A stretch of DNA of 64,000 nt from Microbacterium sp. TPD7012 (lineage in GTDB: Bacteria; Actinomycetota; Actinomycetes; Actinomycetales; Microbacteriaceae). The position numbers were made by a program, and so were the translations under genes. This document shows positions 42,341 to 52,907 of this stretch, piece after piece. Positions within the stretch are counted from its first letter, which is position 1, and each line of letters starts with the position of its first letter. Location of the stretch: positions 124,685 through 188,684 of the forward strand of contig NZ_QDFV01000003.1 in NCBI RefSeq assembly GCF_003075395.1. The letters are read 5' to 3'. A model generated the notes under the pieces. It worked only from the letters and a program-made list of their open reading frames with translations. It searched no databases and was not told the DNA's origin.

Positions 42341-43302
42341 GACACCTCCTCGACACCCGCACGCTCGACCGGGCGACAGCCCTCCGCATCCTCGACATCG
42401 CCGAGGACATGTCCGACACCCAGTCCCGCGAGGTGAAGAAGCTCCCGACGCTCCGCGGCAAGACGGTCGTGAACCTCTTCTTCGAGGACTCGACCCGCAC
42501 CCGCATCTCCTTCGAGGCTGCCGCCAAGCGCCTCTCCGCGGACGTGATCAACTTCGCGGCCAAGGGCTCGAGCGTCTCGAAGGGCGAGAGCCTGAAGGAC
42601 ACGGCGCAGACCCTGGAGGCCATCGGCGCGGATGCCGTCGTCGTGCGTCATCCCGGATCCGGCGCCCCGCAGACGCTCGCGACCAGCGGATGGATCTCGG
42701 CCGGTGTGGTGAACGCCGGCGACGGCACGCACGAGCACCCGACGCAGGCGCTGCTCGACGCCTTCACGATCCGCAAGCGCCGCTTCGGCGCCGACTGCCG
42801 CGGGCGCGATCTCGCCGGACTCCGGATCGTCATCGTGGGCGACGTGCTGCATTCGCGGGTCGCGCGCTCGAACGTCTGGCTCCTCACCACCCTCGGCGCA
42901 TCCGTGACTCTCGTCGCTCCGCCGACGCTCGTGCCGCAGAACGTGTCGCTCTGGCCGGTCCGGGTCGTCTTCGACCTCGACGAGGCACTGGCGGAGGGGC
43001 CGGACGCCGTGATGATGCTGCGGATCCAGCTCGAGCGGATGAACGCGGCGTATTTCCCGACTGAGCGGGAGTATTCGCGCCGCTGGGGGCTCGACGCACG
43101 GCGTGTGGCCGGGCTCCCGGACGGTAGCATTGTCATGCACCCCGGACCCATGAACCGTGGACTGGAGATCTCCTCCGAAGCAGCCGATTCCGACCGCTCG
43201 ACGGTGCTGGAGCAGGTCACCAACGGAGTGTCCGTCCGCATGGCGGTGCTGTACCTGCTGCTGGCAGGAGAACGAGACGACGAACGAGGGGGAGACCTGT
43301 GA
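42337..43302 (+). CDS. pyrB: aspartate carbamoyltransferase catalytic subunit
   Basis: A 321-residue enzyme joining carbamoyl phosphate and aspartate. Carbamoyl-phosphate binding motif STRTR is in [13 protein letters not shown] (about 50-62), the 80s loop has [11 protein letters not shown], and the aspartate side has HPGPMNRG. No regulatory subunit gene pyrI is near. Overlaps of 4 nt on both sides tie it to pyrR and pyrC. Confidence 0.96.
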   Translation: MRHLLDTRTLDRATALRILDIAEDMSDTQSREVKKLPTLRGKTVVNLFFEDSTRTRISFEAAAKRLSADVINFAAKGSSVSKGESLKDTAQTLEAIGADAVVVRHPGSGAPQTLATSGWISAGVVNAGDGTHEHPTQALLDAFTIRKRRFGADCRGRDLAGLRIVIVGDVLHSRVARSNVWLLTTLGASVTLVAPPTLVPQNVSLWPVRVVFDLDEALAEGPDAVMMLRIQLERMNAAYFPTEREYSRRWGLDARRVAGLPDGSIVMHPGPMNRGLEISSEAADSDRSTVLEQVTNGVSVRMAVLYLLLAGERDDERGGDL

Positions 43303-44603
43303 GCGAGACCCTCGTCATCACCGGTGCACAGCTGCTCGGTGCGGAGAGCGCCGACATCATCGTCGAAGGCGGTGTCATCACCGAGATCGGCAGCGGCCTG
43401 AGTCGCGCAGGTGCACGCGTCATCGACGCCGACGGACTCGTCGCACTGCCGGGCCTCGTCGACCTGCACACGCATCTGCGCGAGCCCGGCTACGAGGCAT
43501 CCGAGACGATCCTCACCGGCACGAGGGCGGCGGCGGCCGGCGGTTTCACGGCCGTCTTCGCCATGCCGAACACGTCGCCGGTCGCCGACACGGCGGGCGT
43601 GGTCGAACAGGAGCTCGCGCTCGGCGAGGCCGCCGGATACGCCACGGTGCAGCCCATCGGCGCCGTCACGGTCGGCCAGAAGGGCGAGCGTCTCGCCGAG
43701 CTGGGGGCCATGGCCACCTCCCGGGCGCAAGTGCGCGTCTTCAGCGACGACGGCTTCTGCGTGTTCGACCCGCTGATCATGCGCCGGGCCCTCGAGTACG
43801 TGAAGTCCTTCGACGGCGTGATCGCGCAGCACGCGCAGGACCCGCGGCTCACCGAGGGCGCGCAGATGAACGAGGGGACCGTCTCGGCGGAGCTGGGTCT
43901 CGCCGGATGGCCCGCGGTCGCGGAGGAGTCGATCATCGCCCGCGACGTGCTCCTCGCCGAGCACGTCGGTTCGCGGCTGCACGTGTGCCACCTCTCGACG
44001 GCCGGATCGGTCGACATCATCCGCTGGGCCAAGAAGCGCGGCATCGCGGTCACCGCCGAGGTGACACCGCACCACCTGCTGCTGACCGATGAGCTCGTGC
44101 GCGGCTACGACGCGCGCTACAAGGTCAACCCGCCGCTGCGGCGGGAGGAGGACGTGCTGGCCGTGCGTGAAGGACTCGCGGACGGCACGATCGACATCGT
44201 CGCGACGGATCACGCCCCGCACCCCAGCGAGCACAAGGCCTGCGAGTGGCAGGCGGCCGCGAACGGCATGGTCGGCCTCGAGAGCGCGCTGCGCGTCGTA
44301 CACCAGTCGATGGTGCAGACCGGGCTCATCGGCTGGGCCGACGTGGCCAGGGTCATGAGCGCGGCTCCCGCGCGCATCGGACGGCTCGCCGGACACGGAA
44401 CGCCCCTCGAGGTCGGGGCTGCCGCGCAGATCACCCTCTACGACCCCTCGGTCGCCGGTGTCTTCACGGAAGCCGACCTCCACGGGCGCAGCGTGAACTC
44501 GCCGTACCTCGGTCGCGCGCTCCCCGGACGGGTCGAGTTCACCGTCCATGGCGGCACGCTCACGGTCGACGGCGGCGCGGTCGTCGAGGAGCTGAACGCG
44601 TGA
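43299..44603 (+). CDS. pyrC: dihydroorotase
   Basis: A 434-residue amidohydrolase closing carbamoyl aspartate to dihydroorotate. Metal ligands H57 and H59 lie in [10 protein letters not shown]; further ligands are in [10 protein letters not shown] and the ATDHAPH segment. The FSDDGFC segment corresponds to the site of the bridging ligand in type I enzymes. The C-terminal beta sandwich is present. The GTG start overlaps pyrB by 4 nt. Confidence 0.95.
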   Translation: MSETLVITGAQLLGAESADIIVEGGVITEIGSGLSRAGARVIDADGLVALPGLVDLHTHLREPGYEASETILTGTRAAAAGGFTAVFAMPNTSPVADTAGVVEQELALGEAAGYATVQPIGAVTVGQKGERLAELGAMATSRAQVRVFSDDGFCVFDPLIMRRALEYVKSFDGVIAQHAQDPRLTEGAQMNEGTVSAELGLAGWPAVAEESIIARDVLLAEHVGSRLHVCHLSTAGSVDIIRWAKKRGIAVTAEVTPHHLLLTDELVRGYDARYKVNPPLRREEDVLAVREGLADGTIDIVATDHAPHPSEHKACEWQAAANGMVGLESALRVVHQSMVQTGLIGWADVARVMSAAPARIGRLAGHGTPLEVGAAAQITLYDPSVAGVFTEADLHGRSVNSPYLGRALPGRVEFTVHGGTLTVDGGAVVEELNA

Positions 44604-45109
44604 CGCGCGAACTCGCCATCGCGATCATGATCGCCGTGGCCGTGCTCATCCTGCTCGCGATGCTGTTCGCGTGGCGACGACGACTGCGCCGGGACTCCGG
44701 TCTCACCGCACCGCTCGGAGTCCCGGAGCACGCGGAGGTCGCCCGCCGCGACGAGGTGCTGTACGTCTCGACGACGCGACACGACCAGCCGCTGGAGCGG
44801 CTGGCGGTCTCGCCGCTGATCTACCGCGCCCGCGGTGAGCTCGCGGTCACGGATCGGGGTGTCGCGCTCTGCCTCGACGGCGCGCCGACGGTGTTCCTCG
44901 CCTCGTCCCGCCTCGTGCACGTCGACAGGGCCACCGTCACGATCGATCGCGTCGTCGAGCCGGGCGGGCTCATCCGCATCGCCTGGAACGTCGACGACGA
45001 CACGGTCGTCGACTCCTACCTGCGCCTCGCCACCGGCGACCCGAAGAACCTCATCTCTGAACTGCAGCGGCTCGTTCCCGCTGCCCCCGACACAGGAGCC
45101 ACACGATGA
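44600..45109 (+). CDS. membrane-anchored PH-like protein of the pyr operon
   Basis: A 169-residue protein with one N-terminal membrane helix (about 3-23, [22 protein letters not shown]), an RRRLRR stop-transfer segment, and a soluble beta-rich domain. It lies between pyrC and carA with 4-nt overlaps on each side, just as an uncharacterised membrane protein (Rv1382) does in Mycobacterium. Conservation of this position suggests a role linked to pyrimidine synthesis or complex anchoring, but none is known to me. The GTG start is set by the overlap and by the helix position. Confidence 0.75.
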   Translation: MTRELAIAIMIAVAVLILLAMLFAWRRRLRRDSGLTAPLGVPEHAEVARRDEVLYVSTTRHDQPLERLAVSPLIYRARGELAVTDRGVALCLDGAPTVFLASSRLVHVDRATVTIDRVVEPGGLIRIAWNVDDDTVVDSYLRLATGDPKNLISELQRLVPAAPDTGATR

Positions 45110-46251
45110 CCTCCCTGCCCGAAACCGCCGTCCTCGTCCTGGAAGACGGCACCCGCCACACCGGTCGTGCGTACGGCGCGCGCGGTCGCACCCTCGGCGA
45201 AGTGGTGTTCGCGACCGGCATGTCCGGCTACCAGGAGACGATCACCGACCCGTCGTACGCCGGTCAGATCGTCCTGCAGACCGCACCCCACATCGGGAAC
45301 ACCGGCATGAACGACGAGGACGCCGAGTCCCGCCGTATCTGGGTCGCCGGCTACATCGTCCGCGACCCCTCTCGCGTCGTCTCGAACTGGCGCGCGAACG
45401 CATCCCTCGACGAGGTGCTGCTGAACGACGGCATCGTCGGCATCAGCGGGATCGACACGCGCGCGATCACCCGTCACATCCGCTCGGCCGGATCGATGCG
45501 CGGCGGGGTCTTCTCCGGCGCGGATGCCGCTCTCGACGCGGAGGAGCAGCTGCGCATCGTCCGCGAGGCACCCGAGATGGCAGGGCGGAACCTGTCCGCC
45601 GAGGTGTCGGTGGACGTCGCGACCGTGACGACCGCGATGGGACAGCGGGTCGGCAACCTCGCGGTCCTCGACCTCGGGGTGAAGCAGGCCACGATCGACA
45701 ACCTGGCCGCCCGCGGCTTCGAGGTGCACGTTCTCCCGCAGAACGTGACGATCGACGAGATCCGCTCGATCGACCCGGTCGCCGTCTTCTACTCGAACGG
45801 CCCCGGCGATCCTGCCGCATCCGGCGATCACGTCGAGCTGCTGCGCGCGGTCCTCGACGACGGCCTCCCGTTCTTCGGGATCTGCTTCGGCAACCAGCTG
45901 CTCGGCCGTGCTCTCGGGCTCGGCACCTACAAGCTGCCGTTCGGTCACCGCGGCATCAACCAGCCGGTCCTCGACAAGACCACGGGCCGCGTCGAGATCA
46001 CGGCGCACAACCACGGCTTCGCGGTGGACGCCCCGCTGGAGGGGACGTTCGACAGCCCGAACGGCTACGGCAAGGTCGAGGTCAGCCATGTCGGACTGAA
46101 CGACAACGTGGTCGAGGGCCTCCGGGCGCTCGACATCCCCGCCTTCTCGGTGCAGTACCACCCCGAGGCCGCCGCGGGCCCTCATGACGCCAACTACCTC
46201 TTCGACCGGTTCCGCGACCTGGTCATCGCGACTCAGAAGGACAGCAAGTAA
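45106..46251 (+). CDS. carA: carbamoyl-phosphate synthase small subunit
   Basis: A 381-residue glutaminase subunit. The N-terminal CarA domain (1-150; [19 protein letters not shown]) is followed by a class I amidotransferase domain with nucleophile C260 in [10 protein letters not shown] and the His-Glu pair in YHPEA. It provides ammonia to CarB. It overlaps the upstream gene by 4 nt and carB by 1 nt (TAATG). Confidence 0.96.
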   Translation: MTSLPETAVLVLEDGTRHTGRAYGARGRTLGEVVFATGMSGYQETITDPSYAGQIVLQTAPHIGNTGMNDEDAESRRIWVAGYIVRDPSRVVSNWRANASLDEVLLNDGIVGISGIDTRAITRHIRSAGSMRGGVFSGADAALDAEEQLRIVREAPEMAGRNLSAEVSVDVATVTTAMGQRVGNLAVLDLGVKQATIDNLAARGFEVHVLPQNVTIDEIRSIDPVAVFYSNGPGDPAASGDHVELLRAVLDDGLPFFGICFGNQLLGRALGLGTYKLPFGHRGINQPVLDKTTGRVEITAHNHGFAVDAPLEGTFDSPNGYGKVEVSHVGLNDNVVEGLRALDIPAFSVQYHPEAAAGPHDANYLFDRFRDLVIATQKDSK

Positions 46252-49200
46252 TGCCCAAGCGCGACGACATCAACTCCGTCCTCGTCATCGGATCCGGTCC
46301 GATCGTCATCGGTCAGGCCTGCGAGTTCGACTACTCCGGCACCCAGGCGTGCCGCGTGCTCCGCGAGGAGGGCGTCCGGGTCATCCTGGTCAACTCCAAC
46401 CCTGCCACGATCATGACCGACCCCGACTTCGCCGACGCGACGTACATCGAGCCGATCACCTGGCAGGTCATCGAGACGATCATCGCGAAGGAGCGTCCCG
46501 ACGCGATCCTCCCGACCCTCGGCGGGCAGACGGCGCTCAACGCCGCGATCGAGCTGCACAACCACGGCATACTCGAGAAGTACGACGTCGAGCTCATCGG
46601 CGCGAGCTTCGAGGCGATCAACAAGGGCGAGGATCGTCAGATCTTCAAGCAGCTGGTCCTGGATGCCGGCGCCGACGTCGCCGACTCCCGCATCGCCCAC
46701 ACGATGGACGAGGTGCTCACGGCGGCCGATGAGCTGGGCTACCCGCTCGTCGTGCGCCCCAGCTTCACGATGGGCGGCCTGGGGTCCGGATTCGCGTACG
46801 ACGAGAGCGACCTCCGCCGCATCGCCGGCGCGGGGCTGCGCGACTCGCCGACCACCGAGGTCCTCCTGGAGGAGTCGATCCTCGGCTGGAAGGAGTACGA
46901 GCTCGAGCTCATGCGCGACACCGCCGACAACACGGTCGTCGTCTGCTCCATCGAGAACGTCGACCCGGTCGGCGTCCACACGGGAGACTCGATCACGGTC
47001 GCACCGGCTCTGACGCTCACCGACCGCGAGTACCAGAAGCTGCGCGACATCGGCATCGACATCATCCGCGCCGTGGGCGTCGACACCGGCGGCTGCAACA
47101 TCCAGTTCGCCGTCAACCCCGAGAACGGGCGCATCATCGTCATCGAGATGAACCCGCGCGTCTCCCGGTCGAGCGCCCTCGCCTCCAAGGCGACCGGCTT
47201 CCCGATCGCGAAGCTCGCAGCCAAGCTCGCGCTCGGCTATCGCCTCGACGAGATCCCGAACGACATCACGGGAGTCACCCCGGCGAGCTTCGAGCCCACG
47301 CTCGACTACGTCGTGGTGAAGGTGCCGCGATTCGCGTTCGAGAAGTTCCCGGCCGCTGACGCGACGCTGACGACGACCATGAAGTCGGTCGGCGAGGCGA
47401 TGGCGATCGGTCGCAACTACGCGACCGCGCTGCAGAAGGCGCTCCGTTCACTCGAGAAGCGCGGTTCGAGCTTCCACTGGGGCACGGAGGAGCGCTCGCT
47501 CGAAGAGCTCCTGGAGATCTCGAAGATCCCGACGGACGGCCGCATCGTCACGCTGCAGCAGGCGCTTCGCAAGGGCGCGACCGTCGAGCAGGCATTCGAC
47601 GCCACGGCGATCGACCCCTGGTTCCTCGACCAGATCGTGCTGATCAACGAGGTCGCCGAGATCGTGCGCACGGCGCCCGAGCTGGATGCCGCGACACTCC
47701 GCTACGCGAAGGAGCACGGCTTCTCCGACGCGCAGCTCGCCGAGCTCCGCGGCACGACGGAGCCCGAGGTCCGCGGCGTCCGTCACGGTCTCGGCATCCG
47801 CCCGGTCTACAAGACCGTGGACACGTGCGCGGGGGAGTTCCCGGCTCTGACGCCTTACCACTACTCCAGCTACGACTTCGAGACGGAGGTCGCCCCCTCC
47901 GAGCGCACCAAGGTCGTCATCATCGGCTCGGGCCCGAACCGCATCGGGCAGGGCGTCGAGTTCGACTACTCCTGCGTGCACGCCTCGTTCGCGCTGTCGG
48001 ACGCCGGGTTCGAGACCGTCATGGTCAACTGCAACCCGGAGACGGTCTCGACGGACTACGACACGTCCGACCGCCTGTACTTCGAGCCGCTGACGCTCGA
48101 GGACGTGCTCGAGGTCCTCGACGCGGAAGCCGCGAGCGGCACGATCCTCGGCGTCGTCTGCCAGCTCGGCGGACAGACCCCGCTGGGACTCGCCAAGGGG
48201 ATCGAGGCGGCCGGCTACACCGTTCTCGGCACCAGCCCCGCCGCCATCGATCTCGCCGAGGAGCGCGAGCTGTTCTCGCGCCTGCTCGACGAGGCGGGGC
48301 TCGTCGCCCCGCGCAACGGCACCGCGATCGACGTCGAGGGTGCCGTGCGCATCGCTGAGGAGATCGGCTACCCCGTGCTCGTGCGCCCGAGCTTCGTGCT
48401 CGGCGGCCGCGGCATGGAGATCGTCTACGACACGGCATCGCTGCGCGACTACTTCGTGCGCACCGCCGGCGAGGTCGTCATCGAGGAGGGCAAGCCCCTG
48501 CTCGTCGACCGCTTCCTGGACGATGCGATCGAGCTCGACGTCGACGCGCTGTACGACGGCACCGACCTCTACATCGGCGGCGTCATGGAGCACCTCGAGG
48601 AAGCCGGCATCCATTCCGGCGACTCCAGCTGCACGCTCCCTCCGGTCTCACTCGGACGCACCGATGTCGACCGTGTGCGCGAGGCGACCCTCGCCATCGC
48701 CGAAGGCGTGGGCGTGCGCGGCCTGCTGAACGTGCAGTTCGCGATCAGCGCCGGCGTGCTCTACGTGATCGAGGCGAACCCCCGCGCCAGCCGCACGGTG
48801 CCCTTCGTGTCCAAGGCGCTCGGCATCCCGATGGCGAAGGCCGCGAGCCGCGTCATGACCGGCTCCACGATCGCGGAGCTGCGTGCCGAGGGCATGCTGC
48901 CGCAGCAGGACGGCTCCCGCGTCCCGCTCGGCGCCCCGGTCGCGGTCAAGGAGGCTGTGCTGCCGTTCAAGCGCTTCCGCACGGCGGACGGCAAGACGGT
49001 CGACTCCGTGCTCGGCCCGGAGATGCGCTCCACGGGTGAGGTCATGGGCATCGACCGCGACTTCCCGACGGCCTTCGCGAAGAGCCAGGCAGCGGCCTAC
49101 GGCGGCATGCCCACCTCGGGCACCGTGTTCATCTCGGTCGCCGACTCCGACAAGCGCGCGGTGATCCTGCCGGCGCACCGCCTGCAGCAGCTCGGCTTCA

Positions 49201-49538
49201 CGATCGTGGCGACCGAGGGCACCGCCGAGATCCTCTCGCGCAACGGCATCGCGGTGACCGTGGTGGAGAAGTACAGCGAGACCCAGGAGTCCGGCGCGAA
49301 GAACATCGTCGACCTGATCAACGAGGGTGCGATCGACATCGTCGTGAACACGCCCTCCGGTGGTGCGGCCCGTGCCGACGGCTACGAGATCCGTGCGGCG
49401 GCGGTCGCTGCCGACAAGGCGCTGTTCACCACGATGGCGGTGCTCGGCGCCGCCGTCAGCGGTATGGATGCCGCGCACGAGGGCTTCCAGGTGAAGAGTC
49501 TGCAGGAGTATGCGATCGATCGGGCGGCAGCGCTGTGA
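46251..49538 (+). CDS. carB: carbamoyl-phosphate synthase large subunit
   Basis: A 1095-residue enzyme made of two homologous halves. Each half begins with a biotin-carboxylase-like domain ([21 protein letters not shown] near the N-terminus; [21 protein letters not shown] near residue 557) and has an ATP-grasp core ([34 protein letters not shown]). The oligomerisation domain lies between them. The C-terminal MGS-like domain (about 955-1095) would bind allosteric effectors. Full normal length. Confidence 0.97.
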   Translation: MPKRDDINSVLVIGSGPIVIGQACEFDYSGTQACRVLREEGVRVILVNSNPATIMTDPDFADATYIEPITWQVIETIIAKERPDAILPTLGGQTALNAAIELHNHGILEKYDVELIGASFEAINKGEDRQIFKQLVLDAGADVADSRIAHTMDEVLTAADELGYPLVVRPSFTMGGLGSGFAYDESDLRRIAGAGLRDSPTTEVLLEESILGWKEYELELMRDTADNTVVVCSIENVDPVGVHTGDSITVAPALTLTDREYQKLRDIGIDIIRAVGVDTGGCNIQFAVNPENGRIIVIEMNPRVSRSSALASKATGFPIAKLAAKLALGYRLDEIPNDITGVTPASFEPTLDYVVVKVPRFAFEKFPAADATLTTTMKSVGEAMAIGRNYATALQKALRSLEKRGSSFHWGTEERSLEELLEISKIPTDGRIVTLQQALRKGATVEQAFDATAIDPWFLDQIVLINEVAEIVRTAPELDAATLRYAKEHGFSDAQLAELRGTTEPEVRGVRHGLGIRPVYKTVDTCAGEFPALTPYHYSSYDFETEVAPSERTKVVIIGSGPNRIGQGVEFDYSCVHASFALSDAGFETVMVNCNPETVSTDYDTSDRLYFEPLTLEDVLEVLDAEAASGTILGVVCQLGGQTPLGLAKGIEAAGYTVLGTSPAAIDLAEERELFSRLLDEAGLVAPRNGTAIDVEGAVRIAEEIGYPVLVRPSFVLGGRGMEIVYDTASLRDYFVRTAGEVVIEEGKPLLVDRFLDDAIELDVDALYDGTDLYIGGVMEHLEEAGIHSGDSSCTLPPVSLGRTDVDRVREATLAIAEGVGVRGLLNVQFAISAGVLYVIEANPRASRTVPFVSKALGIPMAKAASRVMTGSTIAELRAEGMLPQQDGSRVPLGAPVAVKEAVLPFKRFRTADGKTVDSVLGPEMRSTGEVMGIDRDFPTAFAKSQAAAYGGMPTSGTVFISVADSDKRAVILPAHRLQQLGFTIVATEGTAEILSRNGIAVTVVEKYSETQESGAKNIVDLINEGAIDIVVNTPSGGAARADGYEIRAAAVAADKALFTTMAVLGAAVSGMDAAHEGFQVKSLQEYAIDRAAAL

Positions 49539-50380
49539 GTCAGAGCTTCGGTGCGAGGGTCCGCGGGGCGCTGGACGCCCGCGGTCCCCTCTGCGTCGGC
49601 ATCGACCCGCACGCCGAGCTGCTCGCCGCGTGGGGCCTCGGTGATGACGCCGCCGGGGTGCGCGAGTTCGGGCTGCGCACCGTCGATGCCGCCGCGGGGC
49701 GCGTCGGGGTCGTGAAGCCGCAGGTCTCGTTCTTCGAGCGCTTCGGATCGCAGGGCATCGCGGCGCTGGAAGACGTGCTCGCAGCGGCCCGCGCCGCCGG
49801 ACTGCTCGTCATCGCCGACGCGAAGCGCGGCGACATCGGTTCGACCATGGACGACTACGCCCGCGCCTGGCTGACGCCCGGCGCGCCTCTGGAAGCGGAT
49901 GCCCTCACGGTGAACCCGTTCCTCGGCGTCGGAGCGCTCGACGGCACGTTCGCCCTCGCGGCGAAGCACGAGAAGGGCGTGTTCGTGCTCGCGGCGACCA
50001 GCAACCCCGAGGCCGCGGGCGTGCAGCGTGCGATCGGGGCCACCGGCCTGACGGTGTCGGCGGAGATCGTCGGCGAGGTGTCGGCGCGCAACGCGGGCCT
50101 GGTCGAGCCCGGGGCGTGGGGGAGCTTCGGCTTCGTCATCGGCGCGACGGTCGACTGGGATCAGGCAGGCATCACGCCGTTCGGCCCGATCGCCCCCATC
50201 CTGGCGCCCGGTTTCGGCACCCAGGGGGCGACGCCCGCCGACCTCCGCGCACGCTTCGGCACGATGGCGGATGCCGTGATCGCCAGCGAGAGCCGCAGCA
50301 TCCTCTCCGCCGGTCCTGAGGGTCTCGCCGCGGCGATCTCCCATCGCGTCGCCGAGTATCGGGAGGTCGTCGGTGTCTGA
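49535..50380 (+). CDS. pyrF: orotidine 5'-phosphate decarboxylase (type 2)
   Basis: A 281-residue enzyme making UMP. The catalytic motif is [15 protein letters not shown] (around 92-106), and the segment [17 protein letters not shown] is typical of the larger type 2 enzymes found in mycobacteria and myxobacteria. [17 protein letters not shown] corresponds to the phosphate region. The GTG start overlaps carB by 4 nt. It completes the biosynthetic run except for pyrD and pyrE, which are not in this window. Confidence 0.94.
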   Translation: MSQSFGARVRGALDARGPLCVGIDPHAELLAAWGLGDDAAGVREFGLRTVDAAAGRVGVVKPQVSFFERFGSQGIAALEDVLAAARAAGLLVIADAKRGDIGSTMDDYARAWLTPGAPLEADALTVNPFLGVGALDGTFALAAKHEKGVFVLAATSNPEAAGVQRAIGATGLTVSAEIVGEVSARNAGLVEPGAWGSFGFVIGATVDWDQAGITPFGPIAPILAPGFGTQGATPADLRARFGTMADAVIASESRSILSAGPEGLAAAISHRVAEYREVVGV

Positions 50381-51284
50381 ACCGCTTCGGACCGTTCCCG
50401 AGGTCGACCGCGCGGCGGCCGCACGCCGGGCCGTCGAGCGCCGACGCGCCAGGGCGTCGCTGAAGCGCGATCTCACGATGCGCGTCGTGGCACCGCAGAC
50501 GGTGCTGCATCGCGCCACCGCGGATGCGGACTCGGTCGAGGGATCCATGCGGATCACCGACTTCCTGCTCGCTCTCCCCGCCATCGGCGCCGGGAAGCGC
50601 GATCGCGTGCTGGAGGAGCTGCACATCTCCCCGGTCAAGCGTCTCGGCGGGCTCGGCGCCCGTCAGCGCGTCGTGCTGGAGACCTGGCTCGATTCCCGCT
50701 TCCCGGTGCTCGAGCCGCGCGGCGCACGCAGCCGTCTGCTCGTGCTGGCCGGTCCCACGGCGGTCGGCAAGGGCACCGTCGCGGCCCACATCCGTGAGCA
50801 CAATCCCGAGATCCACCTCTCGGTGTCGGCGACGACCCGGCCTCCGCGGCCGGGTGAGATCGACGGCGTGCACTACTTCTTCGTCGATGACGCCGAGTTC
50901 GACCGCCTGATCGCCGACGACGAGCTCCTCGAGTACGCGGTGGTGCACAACCGCTCCCGCTACGGCACGCCGAGGGCGCCGATCGACGCGGCGCTGGCCG
51001 AAGGCAGGACCGTTCTGCTGGAGATCGACCTGCAGGGTGCCCGGCAGGTGCGACGCGCCGAGCCGGCCGCCACGCTCATCTTCCTGCTCCCGCCGAGCTG
51101 GGACGAACTGGTGCACCGCCTGGTCGGGCGGGGCACCGAGGAGGCGGAGGAACGCGCCAGGCGACTGCGCACCGCCAAGGTCGAACTGGCCGCCCAGAAC
51201 GAGTTCGATCACCTCATCGTGAACGAGGACGTCGCCGCCGCCGCCCGTGAGGTCGTAGAATTGTCCTCAGGCTCTGCGCGCTGA
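50373..51284 (+). CDS. gmk: mIHF-guanylate kinase fusion protein
   Basis: A 303-residue protein. Residues 1-108 match the mycobacterial-type integration host factor (mIHF): basic helix [18 protein letters not shown], then [17 protein letters not shown] and [20 protein letters not shown]. Residues 120-303 are a complete guanylate kinase with P-loop GPTAVGKG (127-134), the GMP-binding [18 protein letters not shown], and [12 protein letters not shown]. In Mycobacterium mihF and gmk are separate neighbours in the same place; here they are one frame. No stop or internal start with a good Shine-Dalgarno is evident between them. The GTG overlaps pyrF by 8 nt. Confidence 0.92.
   Translation: MSEPLRTVPEVDRAAAARRAVERRRARASLKRDLTMRVVAPQTVLHRATADADSVEGSMRITDFLLALPAIGAGKRDRVLEELHISPVKRLGGLGARQRVVLETWLDSRFPVLEPRGARSRLLVLAGPTAVGKGTVAAHIREHNPEIHLSVSATTRPPRPGEIDGVHYFFVDDAEFDRLIADDELLEYAVVHNRSRYGTPRAPIDAALAEGRTVLLEIDLQGARQVRRAEPAATLIFLLPPSWDELVHRLVGRGTEEAEERARRLRTAKVELAAQNEFDHLIVNEDVAAAAREVVELSSGSAR
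51256..51261 (+). promoter_or_regulatory. -10 element of the rpoZ promoter inside gmk
   Basis: TAGAAT within the last codons of gmk gives a leader of about 85 nt before rpoZ. Weak evidence without a -35. Confidence 0.4.
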
Positions 51285-51349
51285 GTCACCTTCGCGCGCC
51301 TTTGCACCGTCTTCGCGACGAACCCGTCGCCTGATCTGGAGGTCCCACC

Positions 51350-51607
51350 ATGGCCGGACACCACACCAAGGGCATCATCGATCCCCCCATCGACAACCTT
51401 CTCGACCGCGTCGACTCCAAGTACGAGCTCGTGATCTACGCCGCCAAGCGCGCGCGCCAGATCAACGACTACTACTCCGACCTGCACGAGGGCAACCTCT
51501 TCGACAACGTCGGCCCGCTGGTCGACTCCTCGGTCGAGGACAAGCCGCTCACCATCGCGCTGCACGAGATCAACGAGGACAAGCTCCGCCTGCGTCACGC
51601 AGAGTGA
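51350..51607 (+). CDS. rpoZ: DNA-directed RNA polymerase omega subunit
   Basis: An 85-residue omega subunit that assists assembly of the beta' subunit. It contains the conserved [25 protein letters not shown] region (residues 12-36 in part) and a C-terminal [20 protein letters not shown] lies 8 nt before the ATG. It follows gmk as in most bacteria, and a hairpin terminator follows it. Confidence 0.95.
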   Translation: MAGHHTKGIIDPPIDNLLDRVDSKYELVIYAAKRARQINDYYSDLHEGNLFDNVGPLVDSSVEDKPLTIALHEINEDKLRLRHAE

Positions 51608-51614
51608 TATTCGA

Positions 51615-51646
51615 GACCGCGGCGCCGCACTGTCGGTGCCGCGGTC
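51615..51646 (+). terminator. hairpin between rpoZ and metK
   Basis: A 13-bp stem, GACCGCGGCGCCG (51615-51627) with CGGTGCCGCGGTC (51634-51646), has one G-U wobble and a 6-nt loop. No T-run follows, an I-shaped terminator of the kind common in actinobacteria. CAGAAT directly after (51647-51652) may be a metK -10. Confidence 0.7.
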
Positions 51647-51697
51647 CAGAATGGGGGCAACACCCCTCCCACCGTCCGTCCCCGTTCTGGAGCACCG

Positions 51698-52891
51698 ATG
51701 AGCGCGCTGCGTCTGTTCACGTCCGAGTCCGTCACCGAAGGGCACCCGGACAAGATCTGCGACCAGATCTCCGACAGCATCCTCGACGGGCTCATCGCGA
51801 AGGACCCCGGTTCCCGGGTCGCGGTGGAGACGCTCGTCACGACAGGCCTCGTGCACGTCGCCGGTGAGATCCGCACCGAGGCGTACGTCGACATCCCGAC
51901 GATCGTGCGACAGGTCGTCAACGGCATCGGCTACACGTCGAGCGAGACCGGCTTCGACGGCGACTCCTGCGGTGTCAGCATCTCGGTCGGCGAGCAGTCC
52001 ACCGACATCGCGCACGGCGTCGACAACGCGCAGGAGCACCGCGACGGCTCGTCGGTCGATCCGCTCGACGCGCTCGGCGCCGGCGACCAGGGCATCATGT
52101 TCGGCTTCGCCACCAACGAGACGCCGCAGCTCATGCCGATGGCCGCGTGGACGGCGCACCGCATCGCCGAGCGCCTGACCGAGGTGCGTCGCAGCGGTCT
52201 GCTGCCGTTCCTCCGTCCCGACGGCAAGACGCAGGTCACGCTGGGCTACGACGGCTTCACGCCGAAGACCGTCGACGCGGTCGTGCTCTCCACGCAGCAC
52301 CACCCCGACATCTCCCAGGACGAGCTGAAGGCGCAGGTGCGCGAGCACGTCATCGATCCGATCCTCGCGACCACGGGCCTCGACCTGAGCGACGTCACGC
52401 ACTACATCAACCCTGCCGGTCCGTTCGTCACGGGTGGTCCCAAGGGCGACGCCGGTCTCACCGGACGCAAGATCATCATCGACACCTATGGCGGAGCTGC
52501 CCGTCACGGCGGCGGCGCGTTCAGCGGCAAGGATCCGTCCAAGGTCGACCGCTCCGGGGCCTACGCCACCCGCTGGGTCGCGAAGAACGCGGTCGCGGCC
52601 GGTCTCGCCGACCGCCTCGAGGTGCAGGTCGCGTACGCGATCGGCGTCGCGCGTCCGGTCGGTCTCTACGTCGAGACCTTCGGCACCGGCAAGGTGACCG
52701 ACGAGGCGATCATCCGGGCGATCGAGCAGGTCTTCGACCTCCGCCCGCAGGCCATCATCGAGCAGCTCGATCTGCTCCGTCCCATCTACGCGCAGACCGC
52801 CGCCTACGGCCACTTCGGCCGCGAGCTTCCCGACTTCACGTGGGAGCGCACTGACCGCGTCGAAGAGCTGCGCCGCGCCGCCGGTCTCTGA
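51698..52891 (+). CDS. metK: S-adenosylmethionine synthase
   Basis: A 397-residue enzyme making SAM from methionine and ATP. Signatures are [20 protein letters not shown] at the N-terminus (methionine-binding H16-type residue in GHPDK), [12 protein letters not shown], and the loop [19 protein letters not shown]. Length and motifs are normal. In many actinobacteria coaBC lies between rpoZ and metK; it is absent here. priA follows 16 nt downstream. Confidence 0.97.
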   Translation: MSALRLFTSESVTEGHPDKICDQISDSILDGLIAKDPGSRVAVETLVTTGLVHVAGEIRTEAYVDIPTIVRQVVNGIGYTSSETGFDGDSCGVSISVGEQSTDIAHGVDNAQEHRDGSSVDPLDALGAGDQGIMFGFATNETPQLMPMAAWTAHRIAERLTEVRRSGLLPFLRPDGKTQVTLGYDGFTPKTVDAVVLSTQHHPDISQDELKAQVREHVIDPILATTGLDLSDVTHYINPAGPFVTGGPKGDAGLTGRKIIIDTYGGAARHGGGAFSGKDPSKVDRSGAYATRWVAKNAVAAGLADRLEVQVAYAIGVARPVGLYVETFGTGKVTDEAIIRAIEQVFDLRPQAIIEQLDLLRPIYAQTAAYGHFGRELPDFTWERTDRVEELRRAAGL

Positions 52892-52907
52892 TGGGGCCTC
52901 GGTCCTC

